Part shown: piece by piece, positions 41,824 to 42,499 of the stretch
Numbering within the stretch: the first letter of the stretch is position 1
Layout of the letters: every line of letters begins with the position of its first letter
From: an uncultured Bacillaceae bacterium
GTDB lineage: Bacteria > Bacillota > Bacilli > Bacillales > Caldibacillaceae
NCBI GenBank assembly: GCA_937983015.1
Contig: CALKAK010000118.1
Coordinates: 1-42,499, forward strand
Direction of reading: 5' to 3'
Length of the DNA stretch: 42,499 bases
Position numbers and translations under genes: made by a program
The notes under the pieces: model-generated
What the model was told of the DNA's origin: nothing
The model's database searches: none
Seen by the model: the letters and a program-made list of their open reading frames with translations, nothing else

Positions 41824-42499
41824 ATGGCTGCAAAAACCCAAAATGCAAGCTTCGATTTGTCTAGACAAAAGGACACGATCGAAAAAGAATTTCCGATGTT
41901 ACAGATTTTAAATGAAGAAGGAGAAATCGTAAACGAGGCTGAAATGCCGGATCTAACGGACGAGCAGCTGCAAGAACTCATGCGTCGCATGGTGTTTACG
42001 AGAATCCTTGACCAGCGAAGCACTTCACTAAACCGTCAAGGGCGTCTCGGATTTTATGCGCCGACTGCTGGTCAAGAAGCTTCGATGATCGGATCCCATT
42101 TTGCTCTCGAAAAAGAAGACTTCATTTTAGGCGGTTACCGGGATATTCCGCAGATAATTTTCCACGGAGTTCCCCTTTACAAAGCGTTCCTGTGGTCCCG
42201 TGGTCATTATGAAGGCGGAAACTATGGTGACGTAAATGCGTTACCACCACAAATTATTATCGGTGCTCAGTACGTTCAAACGGCCGGTGTCGCTTTAGGA
42301 ATTAAAAAGCGGGGCGAGAAATCGGTAGCCATTACATACACGGGTGATGGCGGGACATCCCAGGGTGACTTCTACGAAGGAATTAACTTCGCAGGTGCTT
42401 TCCGGGTTCCCGCAATCTTTATCGTCCAGAACAACCAGTTCGCTATTTCCACACCTCGAGAAAAACAAACGGCGGCCAAAACCCTCGCGCAAAAAGCGG
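41824..42499 (+). CDS. pdhA: Pyruvate dehydrogenase E1 component alpha subunit (3' end outside window)
   Basis: 225 codons are visible before the window ends. The thiamine diphosphate motif is present as GDGGTSQGDFYEGINFA with the closing NN (residues 174-204). The sequence GRLGFYAPTAGQEASMIGSHFAL is typical of Bacillus PdhA. With PdhB it decarboxylates pyruvate and loads acetyl onto E2 lipoate. ATG at 41824 with GGAAGAAG upstream. A pdhBCD operon is expected beyond the window. Confidence 0.95.
   Translation, partial: MAAKTQNASFDLSRQKDTIEKEFPMLQILNEEGEIVNEAEMPDLTDEQLQELMRRMVFTRILDQRSTSLNRQGRLGFYAPTAGQEASMIGSHFALEKEDFILGGYRDIPQIIFHGVPLYKAFLWSRGHYEGGNYGDVNALPPQIIIGAQYVQTAGVALGIKKRGEKSVAITYTGDGGTSQGDFYEGINFAGAFRVPAIFIVQNNQFAISTPREKQTAAKTLAQKA

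Noticed and set aside
1..42499. CRISPR array, tRNA, rRNA, insertion sequence or phage
   Set aside because: No regularly spaced repeats, cloverleaf signatures, transposase motifs or phage proteins were found by eye on either strand.

Overview
The window (about 42.5 kb, moderate G+C) reads as chromosome of a low-G+C Gram-positive, spore-forming member of the Bacillaceae. It has Spo0E, a sporulation-type sensor kinase, CtsR-controlled ClpE, CcpA cre sites, CcpC, RNase J1/RpoY and pdhA. The gene order follows the Bacillus subtilis ykr-ykv-ykw-yku-ykq-pdh region (kinE, spo0E, clpE, ykvI, ykvS, ykvT, ptsHI, ykwC, cheV, ykyB, ykuE, ykuL/darB, ccpC, ktrC, rnjA, rpoY, ykrA, defB, ykyA, pdhA) with insertions and losses. 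The species cannot be fixed from the sequence alone. No rRNA, tRNA, CRISPR array, insertion sequence or phage gene was seen.

Region 1 (1-12,000) is the accessory, rearranged part. It runs: sensor kinase (cut by the window start), glycerate kinase 1, spo0E, clpE (reverse), then cdaR, gntP and glycerate kinase 2. Two decayed relics lie here: a histidine kinase at about 6,020-6,545 and a clpE at about 11,230-11,975. The relics and the two glycerate kinases occur in the same order as the intact genes. The simplest reading is an old tandem duplication of kinase-glxK-(spo0E)-clpE followed by reciprocal gene loss.

Region 2 (12,000-22,700) is mostly conserved core: YkvI transporter, CPBP protease, YkvS, a LysM/SleB-type hydrolase, an SDR, HPr and enzyme I, YkwC, a CheV-like protein without receiver domain, YkyB, a broken ykuE, and the c-di-AMP receptor DarB. 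Region 3 (22,800-32,000) holds a Lon-like protease, CcpC with its own operator, and a glycerol/dihydroxyacetone block (glpP, a leader terminator, glpFK, dhaKLM). HPr and EI in the same window are the expected phosphate donors for DhaM and for the regulatory histidine of GlpK. Together with the glycerate genes, this makes the window rich in three-carbon metabolism.

Region 4 (32,000-42,499) contains a heterodimeric ABC exporter behind a perfect palindrome, KtrC, RNase J1 with RpoY, a probable unannotated small basic peptide gene, YkrA, peptide deformylase, lipoprotein YkyA and the start of pdhA (cut by the window end). The pdhA upstream region carries a cluster of repeated ATACAG motifs.

Most promising for follow-up: the duplication with relics, the tandem Spo0A boxes in front of spo0E, the ATACAG cluster before pdhA, the small peptide gene at 38,726-38,797 and the receiver-less CheV.
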